From contig NC_081414.1 of assembly GCF_030272615.1 (NCBI RefSeq), positions 239,293,233-239,357,232 on the forward strand: DNA of 64,000 nt. The letters run 5' to 3'. The notes beneath the pieces are model-generated. The model was not told the DNA's origin. It worked only from the letters and a program-made list of their open reading frames with translations, and did not search any database. Made by a program: the position numbers and the translations under genes. Every line of letters begins with the position of its first letter. Position 1 is the first letter of the stretch. The stretch is from Cryptomeria japonica. Taxonomy: Eukaryota; Streptophyta; Pinopsida; Cupressales; Cupressaceae. This document shows, in pieces, positions 46,110 through 58,449 of this stretch.

Positions 46110-47702
46110 CTAAATATCCTTAAAGATGGGATCCTCATCTTCAATATTTTCATCCACGATTTGATCCTTGTCGAGAAGTGACCTTTCTAGAGAAATTGTA
46201 CATTCCTCCATCTCCTCACCCGGTTTCTCCCCTCTTAGATTATTCAGAAAGTCTTTCTTTTTACTGCGGTAATTTGGTAGATGACTTAAGGAACTTTCAC
46301 TAGCTTCTATTCTCTGGAACCTAAATACCCCCTCTTTTGTGTTCTTCTCTCTAGCATTGTCTGTCTTCCCTAGATCAAAAAAATTTTCATACTCCAACCT
46401 TTCCTTAAGACCATCTTCCAACATATCAACATTCTGATCGCCCTCTTTCTCATCATACAAGGTATCATTACCTTCTTCTTGCCTACCATCTCTCCCTTCT
46501 TGAGATTCCTTGCTCGTCAGTACTGGCCCAAAATCTGAGCCACCAGTGATAGAAAACCCTTTGTCCACATCATTATACCATTCAACTTCCTTTAGGGTTT
46601 CTACATCTTTATTCTTAGTCCACAAACCTAGGCTTACTTCAAAAAGTCTTAGGCCCCAATCTTCCCCAGCAGGTTGTTCCCACCTTTTCGACATAACTTC
46701 CAAAAAGTTGCTTTCTTCAACTTGGAAAGTTCTCTCCTTTGACAATAGTAAATCAGTAAGAGCATTTTGCTCAACTGCCTTTCCTTTATCCAACAGAGAG
46801 CATTCCTCAGTAGGATGTCCAACCTCCTTACAACCTTTACACATTTCAAACATTTCTTCAACTTCAATCGATTGTTTCCAGGTGCCCTCTCTTATTTTTA
46901 GTTCCAAGGTTTGTGGAAGAGGATGATCCGCTTGCCAAAGGATGAAAATTTGGGCATACATGCTATAACATTTACTTGTTATGGCCTCATCCACCTTAAC
47001 AAAAGTTCCTAATTTGTTTCCGATCAACTTTAGGGTTTCAACATCCCAATACTCATGAGGTAAGTTATACATTTGTAACCATAGCAACACCTCCATTATG
47101 ATTTCATTTTTTGGGTTGAAATTCAAAGACCAATCCTTAAGAAAAAAATGTTTACCCCCATCATAAAAGGGTCACTTTTGAAAATCCATTCCTTATCCTT
47201 GGAACTCAGACAAACGACAAGATAAAAGCCATTGGGTAAAATTTTTAGAATGATTCTTCCCCCCAGCGTTCATTACACCAATTCCTAACCCTTCTAAAGG
47301 CTAGCCAAGGTCTACTCCATTTCATAAAAAAATGTCTTCTCCTTAAAGTGACTCACTGAATCATTCTGAGCCTTACCATCTACCATTAAAGAAACAACTG
47401 TGGTGTGCTCAGAGGTAGGTTTACCTTTTCTTTTTGCTAAGTGTCACCTTGTGATTTTGGCCTCCAAAAATTCTTTTCTATATTTCAAAAATCAAACAGA
47501 GCATTTGTTCACAAATTTTCAAACCCCCATCTATTCCTTGTGACCAAACCCTATTGGGTAGATTTTTCAATCCCTGAAGTGTGAGTGCTATTGTAATTAT
47601 TTGTCGTAGCCTTCTATCCTTGTTGCGGTGGCTGCCATGATTGATTCTGAAAGCGACCTCTGTTTCTTCAGTTGAAAGGCCATGAACTCTGCACTCGGCC
47701 AT
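46110..47702 (-). pseudogene. LINE ORF1 (DUF4283 and zinc knuckle)
   Basis: ATG at 47702 (MAECRVHGLSTEETEV). The DUF4283-type block (ILKILPNGFYLVVCLSSKDK, MMGVNIFFLKDWSLNFNPKN) is broken by stops and frame changes between 47480 and 47127. The open part, 47126-46110, continues EVLLWLQMYNLPHEYWDVET and KLIGNKLGTFVKVDEAI, then the knuckle CKGCKEVGHPTEEC and a long acidic tail. ORF1 proteins of plant L1-like elements bind the element RNA. The minus-strand leader before 47702 contains an AGAGAAGGAGGGAGCTAGGG stretch at the LINE 5' end. Confidence 0.87.
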
Positions 47703-47780
47703 GTCCTTAAAAACCCTGGAACCTGCGAAACCCTAGCTCCCTCCTTCTCTCTGACATGTCCACTTAATAATTTTAGACAT

Positions 47781-47797
47781 AATTGAGATGCATTGTT
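47781..47797. repeat. LINE target-site duplication, right copy
   Basis: AATTGAGATGCATTGTT matches the left copy at 16 of 17 positions and directly abuts the LINE 5' end. The pair brackets both halves of the LINE and shows that they are one insertion. Confidence 0.88.
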
Positions 47798-48870
47798 GAT
47801 ATCACATGAATAATACATTAATGTTCCTTGGTATGTACAAGAGGAACTCTTTAATGAACTCTAGATTTAGATGTTCAAATGAATTATGTTTAATCCTTAA
47901 TTACAACTTCAAGGTGTAAGCTGACACATCTTGAACTTCAAGTCAATGTATAATGAATAAATGGAGGTTAATAGCTTGTCCTAACATTTGAATTTGATAT
48001 TTGAAATTTTAGGGTGGAAGATGGATCAAATTTTGGTTCTTAGGAATGGGTATAGGTGGAAACACATATTTTTCAATGTATGTCCCAAATTGAATAATTT
48101 TCTTATTTTGTAAAAATAGATCAACACCAAATCTGAGGAAAAATAATATATTTCAAACCCTCACTAGTGAAGTATTAAATGCTTGATTCATTATATCTTA
48201 TTGAATGAAGAAGATAAGGACTTATACAAGGAGAAACTGCTAGTAGAAGTAATTACTAGAATGTAGTAACAACTAGCATAACCGCTACTCAATGGTGAAT
48301 AGTGTAATAATAGTAGTCTACATTAATATTCCTCCCCATATTACATTATTCCTCAAATTTCACCTTTCCAAGTGACCCCCCTTAAGGCTTACATCACAAA
48401 AAATATTGATTACATTGAATATATAAATATTTTTTAGATGATGTTTCTTTGAAGAAACAAATCTTAAATCAGATGGACCTCCATCAAGCTGCCTTATGAC
48501 CCTCGAAATGGTGTATCTTTAAGCTAAATTCATAATTTCTCAATCCCAAACTTTCAAATCATAGATTCTCAAAGTATTTGATGATAATCCATATTGAGTT
48601 GTGACAAAGCTCCATCAAGTTGTTTGATGACCCTTGAAAGGGCATAATTCTTGATCACAATCTCATAAACTTGTTGGACAACAATCCATGTTAATCTCAA
48701 CATCAAATCCCTTACCTATCTCTAAAAATCAAACTTCACAATACTTGTATTCTTCATATCCATCAACATAAAAAAAGAAAGAAAAAACACTTCTCATGCA
48801 AAGCACCATCTCAAAGTGAGAAGGTAGCTTAAGATGATGGAAATTCCTTCACCCTCCAATGTCACTAGCC
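47798..48870. other. AT-rich spacer, no gene seen
   Basis: Flank of the LINE target site. Two similar short stretches around CATCAAG(C/T)TG(C/T)...TGACCCT(C/T)GAAA lie near 48485 and 48615. No coding region recognised. Confidence 0.45.
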
Positions 48871-48879
48871 TCTAAAAGA

Positions 48880-49400
48880 AAACACTCAAAGTATGCACCC
48901 ATTCTCAAAGAAACCATCATTATCTTGTGGATCGTCATCCTCAACATAAGCTAAATTACCTTCATTAGATTGATCTTCGAGTTTTCCTTTAAGAACATCA
49001 CTATCTTAAATACTACAAGCCCAAGTTGTGTGACCCTTTTTCTTACAACCAAAACATTAATTTCCCCTTACCTTTTATAATTGCTTCGTGAGTATAGTGA
49101 TTTTTCCTATTAAGAATCATGTTTTGTATCTTTTGCATTTATTTTCATTTCCTTTGCTAAGAGGGCCAAAATTATGTCTTATAAGGCTTGAGAAGTTATT
49201 TGACTAAGTGTAAAAATAACATTATTGTACTTTGAAGGCAAACGGTTTAACATGAAAGCTTTAACATCATCTCATCAACTGGAATATTGACTTCTACTAG
49301 TTGAGCCTAATAAGAGACTTTAGATTACTTAAGCGATTTAACATTATGATTTCGTCTTCCATTTTAAACTTGAATAATTCAAGTTTAAATGATTGTTTTT
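48880..49400 (-). pseudogene. Decayed Copia gag fragment
   Basis: Minus-strand pieces in several frames read NRLPSKYNNVIFTLSQ, ALLAKEMKINAKDTKHDS, then the knuckle CFGCKKKGHTTWAC (Cys-x2-Cys-x4-His-x4-Cys) and an acidic stretch VEDDDPQDNDGFFE. This order fits the end of a UBN2-type Copia gag. Many stops and frame changes; no pol follows on the low-coordinate side. Confidence 0.55.
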
Positions 49401-52260
49401 TTTAAGTGCTTCTTCTCCAAATAGTTTATTTAGTTATCCCTGATTTCTACTGATGATTTATCCGAATCTGTATGATATAATCCAAATTTAGAAAAGAGCA
49501 AGACCAATAATAGCCTTGGCTTTATCATCTCTACTATTCCAATGTTAAAACTTATTTTGCATATGTAGGAGCTTTTTCTTTTCCACTTACTATCCACCAT
49601 AAATTTTTATTCATTAGTTGCATTTGAATTTTAATTCTCCAAGTATGAAAATTAAATCTAGAATACTTGTCTAATAGAATCTCTATTAAGAACAAAGAAA
49701 TGCAAATAAATACAAACCTTATCACTTCAAACAAAAAATTATTTTTCTTATGGGAAACCCACACAAATCTCTAATACTATCGAATAAACTCAAATCCTCT
49801 TACCTCCAAGAAAGATGGCAATATGCTCTTTGAAACGTCCTTTGATTTTATGCACCTCATCATCATTGTGCTTGGAAGTAAAATGCAACCAAGTATGCAA
49901 AGTATAAAAATCAACACCAAACTATCCAATCATACTCACACTAGTATCTTCCAAGTAGTGAGTAAACAAGGGTCTTACATAAAGAGTTGTATTGATTTAA
50001 ACAATATGTCATTTGATAGATTATTTGCAAATAAGTAATCAAACTATATGTATCACACTAGAATAATGAGGAATATTATATTTGAGCATCCACTTTTGGA
50101 GTGGGGTACTAGTGGAATTTCATGTTTATGCATGTTAACTTATGCCATTTTTATGTCTCTCAAATTTGGGTGCCCATGTTTGCATGTTGTGCATGTTATC
50201 CATTGAAGCCATTAATGACGTATGGACCTCTTGGGTTTGACCATTTATGATTGTCTATGGGTTGGAAGCCCATATGAAGGCCATGTGAAGATTTATTATT
50301 TTTGACAAAGTTTATAGGCTATCCTCTATGGGGGATGTACAGTTTTGGAGATTTTTTTTTTCTCTTTTTTTTTGAGAATCTACAATGGCTTTCTCACACC
50401 AACTATTCTATAAATTTGTTCCTTAGGTTAGTAGAATATATCATTGTTATACAAGTAATGAATTACTGTCAATTGAATACATAGAATGAGAGATCAAAGT
50501 GAACGTATTGTAATCTTGTTAGTAAAGATAATAAATGCTTAGCCTTTCTTCTTGGATGGTTTCTTCCTATAAATCATGTGTTGAGAGATGTTCTTCTTAT
50601 GTTACTTATTTGTGCTATTCTTTATTGTTGTTGTTAACTTATGATGATATGTTCATTTAAGTTTTTTTCTTTTAAGTATACATTAAAGTGGTTGATTTAG
50701 CATGACAAATAGGATGAGTATCTCAATGGCTTTTCTTATTAAGAAAACTTATTTTTAAATTTTCATAACATCATATATTTTCATATTTTAATAGTATAAG
50801 CTTTGTGTGGATTGTGAAAATGTGAATCAAACAAGATGGAAATAATGCAATGTAAGATCCAAGTCCCTACTCAACAATCACTCAATAAAGCCTAAGAACT
50901 ATGCATAAATAAAATGATAGAAAATATACCATAACAATGACCTTAGATTACTCCATTTTTTACTTGATAATCTTGGATGCTCAATGTAGATTTTCCTCAA
51001 ATCTTATAGCATAACTTTGATATCATCATGATAGCATGAAGGCTTGATGCTTGATGCTTAATAAAGATAGTGCTCATGAAAAGACTAGTGCATGAAAGTT
51101 ATCTTGATAATAATCCTAACTTTGGTAGAAATGAATGAATGGAGGTCTTATTTATTTATCTCACTTAACGTTTAATTAATGGTGGAGGTTGATTAGAAAG
51201 ATCAATGGATGAGAAAATTTGAGAGAGGGTAGGATATAAAATTAGCACATGGATTAATGAGGTGGAGGAATAAAGAGGGTGTAAATGTATAGAGGAAATA
51301 AATAATTTTTTTAATTTATTTATGTAAGGTGGGAAATTAAATAAATTATTTGAAATTTACTTACTTCTGGAAGAAGTGTTATTATTAAACAATTTTGCAA
51401 ATTATTAAATTATAGTGGACCAAAATATGAATTAATTATATAATAATATTATTTAACTAATAGTGAAAGTGAAATAGATGAATCTGTTAAATAAGTAAAT
51501 ATTATTTAATTATGAAAAAAGGAAAAGGATAAAGAATTAATTAAATATTAAAAAATTATTAAATTAATATGAATAGAATAATTAATGATAAGATGATCAC
51601 ATGACAATATGAAATGCATTAGCCATTTTTAGATGTCTACAATTTGTCCCTCTTTGAGACAATGTTTTTTATGGCATTGTTTCGAATAAAAATGTTACTA
51701 ATCATATGCCCTAGTGATAGGATATAAATAGGGTGTGTGGATGGATGTCCCCTCTAGAGATTGGCTAGAAAAATACATTTCAGACTCAAACTTTTGACAA
51801 TAAGGATAGGATAAGTCAAGGGATAGGATATAGGATTGTTTGTGCAAGAGATGTGTGAACACAACTAAAGGCAATGATGACAACCCATTGACAAAATATC
51901 CAATGAAGTCTATAAATGGGTAATCAAATAGAAGTAAAAGGTGAAAAAGGAAAGGATGTGATAATGAAAGATTATCCAAAAAATATGTAGGATGGAGGAA
52001 TATGTAGAAGGGTATGTAATATGGATGAATGCCTTCTAATTTTTATTATGATTTGTATCATCATTAAGCATCAAATGAAGTAGGTACAAATATAAGAATT
52101 TTTTTTATCAAAGATCAAATTTCAAGATGAAAGATAAAATGATAAATAAATGACCATGCCCCATTCCTCACTCTCCACAATGATATCTATAATAAGGCTT
52201 CCTTGAGATTCTTTGTGTTAAGAAAATGATGTCTCAACCTTGCAATAATAAAAAGGAATT
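49400..52260. other. AT-rich spacer, no gene recognised
   Basis: Very AT-rich (especially 51280-51620), with short chance frames only. Parts near 50050-50600 look like untranslated or LTR-like sequence, but I cannot find a second copy or ends. Confidence 0.45.
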
Positions 52261-52269
52261 GTTGATAAA

Positions 52270-52800
52270 TGGTTATTGTTGATACACGAGTGTGAGACCC
52301 CCCTTGTAGGCTCTAATCCCTTAATTGGATGGGGGTCCAAGGGGTAGTGTGTCCCGACTGGGGTTTTCAGGGGCAGTTCCCCCAATACAAAATTTCATTT
52401 ATAATTTATCATTTTTAATCCTAACAGTTTATCATTAGGTCATAAACTAATGATGGATATTTTGTGCACTTTTTTTTCCCTAGCAGACAACCCTATTTTA
52501 TGAGGGTATTGTATTATTGTTGAGTATTGTAATGTATTCAAAGAGTCAGATAGTTGTAGAGTTTCCTTTAGATCTTCATTAGTGATACTCCTATAGGAAG
52601 ATTTATTTGCAAAAATATTATAATCTATTGTTGATTTTTAATAATGTATGGGGTATCTTTTAGAGTAAGGGGTTTTTCTCTTGAAAGGGTTTTCCCCACG
52701 TAAATCATTGTGTCATGGTATGTATGCTATTTATGTTAAGTTTTTATAACTGTTATATGTATCTATAAAAAAATGTGTTACCCTCCTCTCAAGATTAGGG
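52270..52800 (+). repeat. Possible solo LTR or LTR remnant of Copia type
   Basis: Contains AGGGGTTTTTCTCTTGAAAG followed by GGTTTTCCCCACGTAAATC near 52670-52705. The same kind of block lies in both Copia-type LTRs at 16-31 kb in reverse orientation. Upstream is TGTTGATACACGAG. I cannot define both ends or a target duplication. Confidence 0.45.
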
Positions 52801-53129
52801 TTGGAAGTTATTTTTCTACCTTAACTTACACCTCGAAATAGGTAAAAACAAAATATCAAAAAGATATATGCAAAAGACAAGAAAGATCAAAGATAAATAT
52901 AATATATGCAATGAATCAAAAAGTAAGAAGATTAATGATCATGATTAAAATATGAAAAATAGATACAATAAAGATCAAATATCAACGCAAAGGTTAAGAT
53001 AAAGAGATAAATCAGCAACCAAAAAGGCCAAATGACAATCAAGTTAGTATCTAACATATCTATTGTCGATAGGATAAGATCAATGTAGATAGATATCACT
53101 TGATATAGGAAAGATACATCCATCACTAA

Positions 53130-53178
<49 letters not shown>

Positions 53179-53191
53179 CAGACAAACATAG

Positions 53192-53241
<50 letters not shown>

Positions 53242-53690
53242 GGCTTGATATAGGAAGAATGCATTTGTCAAGGAATGGATAGAAGAATAGTGGCATATAC
53301 ATGATAGATTTGGATTGTAGGCATGCAGAAAGCTGACTTAGATCAACATTAGTATTTGGTTTATGAATTTAATAAAAGTTCAATGTCTTGTTTCATTGCT
53401 TGTGAGAGGTTTGATTTTTGTTGTTGTTCTAGTTCAAGTGTCAAGTATCAAATGTATGCATTGTTACCTTCTTTTGAATGATGATAATAAAGGATCCAAC
53501 CAAAAGTAGGTCAATAAAAATACTCCTAATTAGAAATAAGACTGACTTATTATAGTTGATGGAATTGATAAACTAAACTTTATTATACTGGGTGGATCTA
53601 TAGGCGGAGCATAGATACTAATAACCAAGAAATGATTGGTGGATAGGTGATACTAATGATGGGCAGAGGATGAAAAGTGGAATGAACCTA
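52800..53690. other. AT-rich spacer with a microsatellite
   Basis: No gene. The repeat-derived ISIYLSIYL-type frames on the minus strand come from the GATA microsatellite. Confidence 0.5.
53130..53241. repeat. GATA/TAGA tetranucleotide microsatellite
   Basis: Two runs of GATA (about 47 and 49 bp) separated by a 16-bp interruption CAGACAAACATAGAGA. Confidence 0.95.
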
Positions 53691-54520
53691 CTACATACAA
53701 GGCTACTAGAGCATAAGATTTCTTAAGATGAATATTATTGATAGGCTCATCTAAAGTTTCTCATTTTGGTGTGATGATTCAATAGGCTCAAAATTCATTT
53801 AAGTAGCTATGATAAAAAAGGATGCTAATACATTAGGTTCTTGTTTTCCTTTCTTCTTTATGTGTTGTCAAATTTTTTTCTTTCTTTTAGAACTAGGTCA
53901 TCGATTTCAAACCTACAAACTTTTATCTTCTTATTGTAACTATGACAAAGGAAGTTTTGAAAAGCTTGCAAATGATCTAGTGTACTGAGATGCATGTCTT
54001 ATCTAATAATCCAATCTCATGCTACCTAGATGTAGGATACTCCTCATTATCAATAATATGTTGATCAATGATTGTACTAAAGGGAAGTCAACCTCAATAG
54101 GAAAAATAGCTTTGATTCCATCCATTAAGGAAAGCATCTCATGCTTGGCTTTTAAGTCCAAAATCATGTCAATGTTGGGTAGGGGAAATTCATCTTTAGG
54201 AAAAGATTTGTTAAAGTCTTTGAAATCAATGCATATATAGATACCCCTAGTGGGTTTAGTGACTACAACAAGATTTAAAACATCCCATTATAGATAATCA
54301 ATAGGTCTATGAACCCATCATCTAGTAGTTTTTGAAGCTCAACTTTCACCAATAAGGCTACTTGAGGATGTATTTTATGTAGTTTTTATTCGACTAATTT
54401 TTCATTAGGAAAAAATGTCAAGTTATCCACTATTATTGATGGATTAAGACTGGGCATATTTGCATAATACCATGAAACTTTCACACACCTAGCTTGAAAT
54501 AATGTAATATTTTTTTCATT
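53690..54520 (-). pseudogene. Gypsy pol remnant with RT joined to integrase C-terminus
   Basis: Minus strand from about 54510: YYANMPSLNPSIIVDNLTFF, HPQVALLVKVELQKLLDDGF, VVVTKPTRGIYICIDFKDFN and FPKDEFPLPNIDMILDLKAK, HEMLSLMDG (RT motif A region). Directly in frame follows IKAIFPIEVDFPLVQSL, which belongs to the integrase C-terminal region, then KKIKVCRFEIDDLVLKERKK and LRNLML. The catalytic YxDD, RNase H and most of the integrase (several hundred residues) are gone. Stops occur elsewhere. The two sides meet at a G, consistent with recombination between short similar sequences. Confidence 0.7.
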
Positions 54521-55830
54521 TTATTGAGGGGATAATGACTCTATAATAAATATGATCTTAGATTCTTGTGTTGTTCCTAAATTTATCTTGTATGATTCTT
54601 CCACCAACCTATGAGATATTTCTTGATATTTTGACATGTTAGGAAGGTTATCATATGAAGAGGAAGCATCATCAAAATTTTCACTTTAGAGTGTTCCACT
54701 ATGTTTAACTCTTGATTATTGTGCATGAAATGTTTAAATTAGCTTGATCATAAAGCTCTATAATAAGCCCAACTTTATAATCTCCTAATAATGTGCTCTC
54801 TTGTAGTCCCATAAATTTATCTGATGGATTTAACATGTTGAAAGGTTTCTAGAATCAGAGGGTCTTTTAGGTCCCAATCTATAAGTTGTAGATAAAAAAA
54901 GTTCAATTTTGCTAGGTTGGGATGTGAATAATAAAGTAGATTAGCTAAAAATGTTATGATCTTGGAATAATTAAGAAAAAATCATAAAGGAGTATTTGAA
55001 GGTATCTTGATTAGGAGTTTGAACAATGGGAGAAACCTTAGCTTCTTTAGTGTGAGCAATTTGAGCTTGAATAATATTTTGTTAGGGGGATTCCTATTCT
55101 AAGTTGCAGATATAGGCTCTACATGATTTCTTGTCCTTGACAACCTAATCTTTTCCTTGATAACCCATAACTATAATGATGTGAAGGCCCTTAAGATAAT
55201 TTTGATTTGGTATTATGGGTAGATCTTCTTCATCATCCTTGTATAACAAGGTAGAGATATATTCTTCTATGTTCTCTTTTCCCAAGTCACCAAAATACAT
55301 AAAAGTGGTAGATTTAGCTTTGTAACTATAGTGTCACAAATTTCACCTAGTGCATTTATTAAACTTTTTCATTGCTCTTGAAACATTTATGGCAATGATT
55401 TCTAATCAGGATTTAACATTCCAACATCATGGATCTTAAAGATGGAACAATGCTATCCACCCCCAAGATCAATTAAAGGCTATCTTGGTTGGACAACAAC
55501 ACAATGCGCAAATGTCTGTGTGGAGTGCTAATGTCTTGAGAATATCCCAAATTTAAATTGGCATATTTTGCATCAGACCCTTGCCAACATGTATCCCTTG
55601 GATTGTGTGCATCTGAAATGGTCACTCCCACCCACACAGAACAACAAAACCCTTCATTATTCCTCATTTTGGTAGGAACTTATTCTTGGATCTCTTTCTC
55701 TAAAACTCTAAGTGAAGCTCTATCAAAATACACAGTCAATGCTACAATATATTGGTCTTCTCTCGCAATACAACTTCACTATCATCTCAAGATAAGGGTC
55801 TTGGCTATGTGACACTTCTTCCTCTTTCTT
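54520..55830. other. Unresolved, probably decayed retrotransposon sequence
   Basis: Lies between the minus-strand Gypsy remnant and the LTR-like region of the plus-strand Gypsy. No clear protein domain. It may include gag/protease remnants of the minus-strand element, but I could not confirm any motif. Confidence 0.35.
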
Positions 55831-56721
55831 ATCTATTGTATCACTATATGATCATCTTGTTCAAGCTTTCAATGTATTTATTATCTAAGTGCATTTTTAT
55901 TATTTATCATATATCTTTTATCATAGGGGCTTTCCTCCACTAAGAAGGGAATGTTTCTATTGTATCTTTTATCTTATCATAGAGGCTTTCCTCCATTAAG
56001 CGGGGTTTATTTCTATCATGTTCTTTGTCTTTGTAATAAAGGTTTTCCTCCATTAGTGGGGATTTTTTCTATTGCATTGTCATTTATCTTTTATCCAAAT
56101 ATATCTATCTAGCTATCCATGGAGAAGGAAACACCAAAACGATGGTTTGACTGAGGCAAGCCCTTATACAACCCCAACAATTAATCTTTGTAATAGAGGT
56201 TTTTCTCTATTAGTAGGGTTTTTTTCTATCGCATTACCATTTATATTTATCCAAATCTATATATCTGGTTATCCATGGAGGTGGAAACACTGAAACAAGG
56301 GTTTGACTAAGGCAAGCCCTTATATAGCACCAAAAATTTCCCCATTTTTGAATGTGTGTAGGTGATGTACAAATTCAAGGGTGCAGAACTAGTTTAATAC
56401 ATTCTCTAGGATTTTTCTAGTTCTCTATTCATAAAGATGATAGCACGGTGCATACACATCCACATGGTGCATTGGCTTCCTAAGTCTAAGACCTGAGAAG
56501 CCTATTGGTAAAATCTATATTTTCTTGAGTGTTTATTTCTATATAATCAGTGTAATTTCTAGTACTGTATGTACTTCTATTATTTACTCATTAATGTAGT
56601 CTTATTTTATTATTGTTGTATCTTCTTGGCTCACAAGAGTGTCATTTTAGTGAGGTAGAAAAGGTCAGTTTTCTCCTTGAGGCTTATCACTTAGAGGGTA
56701 GCAAATCCCCTCCTCTACATT
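55830..56721 (+). repeat. Probable 5' LTR of the plus-strand Gypsy element (left edge undefined)
   Basis: Ends just before the primer-binding-like TGGTGAACCCGGTGTGAATG at about 56722. Inside, two tandem copies of a ~150-bp stretch (about 56035-56165 and 56190-56330) share TTTCCTCCATTAGT-like, TATCCATGGAG and TTTGACT(G/A)AGGCAAGCCCTTATA. I could not find a matching 3' LTR in the window. Confidence 0.5.
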
Positions 56722-57469
56722 TTGGTGAACCCGGTGTGAATGCCTCATGTCAAATATTTTTATTTTAGAATTTGATGCATTTGATAAGGTATTCTCAAAA
56801 GATGATTTTGATATGTTGGATGATATCTTGGATGATTTCTTGGAGGCATCCCCTTTTGATAAAACATTTTCTAAGATCAACCCATGTGTAGATTCTTCTT
56901 CCTTAGGTGGTGAACAATCCATAAATGTTATCGTAGTTTGTATTTCTCATAAGCCTAAGAGACCAAATATTTATGTGATGGTCACTAGCCCTTCACTAAA
57001 GAAGATTAAATCTATATACAGTAAATCTCATGTGATAAATTATACACATTTATTTACAAGGTTTACTTGATCTTGAAATGCTTCTTATAATTCTATTGCA
57101 CACACCTATAATACAAAAAGGAATAAGTACTAATTATTTGCCACCTTCTCAACCTGATCTTCCTCAAGCACCTAAAACTATAGATAAGCAACCCACAAAT
57201 TATGATCTAGTAGAGAAAATTTGTGTTACTTTTGTTAATATTTCATTGGGGGATTTTCTCTAGACAACTCCAATGTATCAAGGTATTCTTTAGAAATCTT
57301 TTCAAAAGATTTTATTACCTTCTTCTAAACCAATGGATCTCAATGTGTTGATGGATCATATTTGTGTATATATGCCAAATATTATGTTTTATTTGCATGA
57401 AGTTCCACCCCCAGAAGTGAGGAATCTTGTAGATGCTTTGATAATAATTGTACATATGTTAATGGTGTA

Positions 57470-57905
57470 GGTATTAGGTAGACTGTTGTTGACATCGATT
57501 TGGTGATCAACGTTTGTAGTCTATATTTATTATTGAAAATCAAATTGGATCGTAATGCTCTTGCACCATCTTCTCTCTTTATTCAAGGATTTGATAACAC
57601 TAGTAAAACTACTTTGAGCATTGTTATTCTGCCCCTGAAGATTGGGCCAGTTACTATTCCTACCTTTGTGTATGTTATTGCAGTACTACGTCCTTACAAT
57701 TTTTTCTAGGTAGACCATGGTTACATGCTTTAAGAGCGGTTTCATCCATTGTCATGGCTCTATTAAATTTGTCATAAATAATCAGGTGGTCACAATCAAG
57801 GCTTACCCTAACGCTATGAATTTATGTCAAATGGTAACAACTGATCAAACCTTGGTTTCTCCATATCCTTTCAAAATTGTATCCCATTGGTATCTTCTAA
57901 TGTGA
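57470..57905 (+). pseudogene. Gypsy aspartic protease region
   Basis: VINVCSLYLLLKIKLDRNAL and IQGFDNTSKTTLSIVILPLK fit the protease after its Asp-Ser/Thr-Gly active site. After a TAG and frame change, GRPWLHALRAV-like sequence and SIKFVINNQVVTIKA follow, the flap and C-terminal part. The active-site triad itself is not clearly readable before 57500. Confidence 0.65.
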
Positions 57906-57969
57906 TGGATTCTACTTCCATGCGCCCCCCCCCCTAAAAGAGATGGATGCCACGAAGAAATAATTTGAA

Positions 57970-58449
57970 CCCAAAATGGAATCATCTAATAAACAAGGTT
58001 CTTCTAAAGAGGACACCTCAAAGAAGGAGGTCAAACTTAAAAAGGAATCATCTAACAAATATGATCTTCCCAAAGAGGACACTCCTAAAGAGGATCTTCC
58101 CAAGGTAGACCCCCCTAAAGCAGAAAGCCTTGAATCTACCCTCATTCAATCTTCTTCTCCATCTAAGGTGAACACATGCCTAGGTGATGATTGGGGATCT
58201 TTGGATTTCACTAGCACCCATGTCGATGAATACAAAGTTAACCCTGTCCACCTGAAGGTTCCTAAAATCTCATTCTCTCTAGCTACTAAGGATGGTTATG
58301 TATCCATCAAGTCATGTGATAATTATCATGTAGACCACCTTTTCTATACTAACTCCCCGACCTCTAATGAATTACGAGATAATGAGCAAGGTATTCGGGT
58401 TCCCTTGGAGCGTGAACTTCATCATCAAAACATTGGACTTGGATATTGA
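57970..58449 (+). pseudogene. Lys/Pro/Asp-rich linker between Gypsy protease and RT
   Basis: Open frame of 157 codons with imperfect repeats of the type KEDTPKEDLPKVDPPKAES, then a more ordered end (FSLATKDGYVSIKSCDNYHV). Low complexity, no known domain. Its position between protease and RT is normal for such spacer sequence. Confidence 0.55.

Larger units (their letters stand above)
7827..47780 (-). mobile_element. L1-like LINE, nearly full length, split by a CACTA transposon
   Basis: Read on the minus strand from 47780: a 5' leader, ORF1 (47702-46110), ORF2 endonuclease start (45795-45484), then after the CACTA insertion the rest of the endonuclease (12953 down), reverse transcriptase, zinc-finger region, RNase H, a further coding-like segment, and a 3' end at 7827-7855. 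There the minus strand reads AATAAAATCTTACTACCGAAC followed by an A-rich CAAACAAAC tail, typical of plant LINEs. Target-site duplications of 17 bp with one mismatch flank it. Removing the CACTA and one CAT copy gives about 7,424 bp and rejoins the endonuclease at NVYG-stop-NN in one frame. Several frameshifts and stops mean it is inactive. Confidence 0.9.

Noticed and set aside
7827-47780. Two independent truncated LINEs at 8-13 kb and 45.5-47.8 kb
   Set aside because: They are complementary halves on the same strand, rejoin at the CAT duplication in the endonuclease, and share one flanking 17-bp target duplication.
52932-53271. Open frames with YLSIYLSI repeats that look like a membrane protein
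   Set aside because: Produced entirely by the GATA microsatellite.
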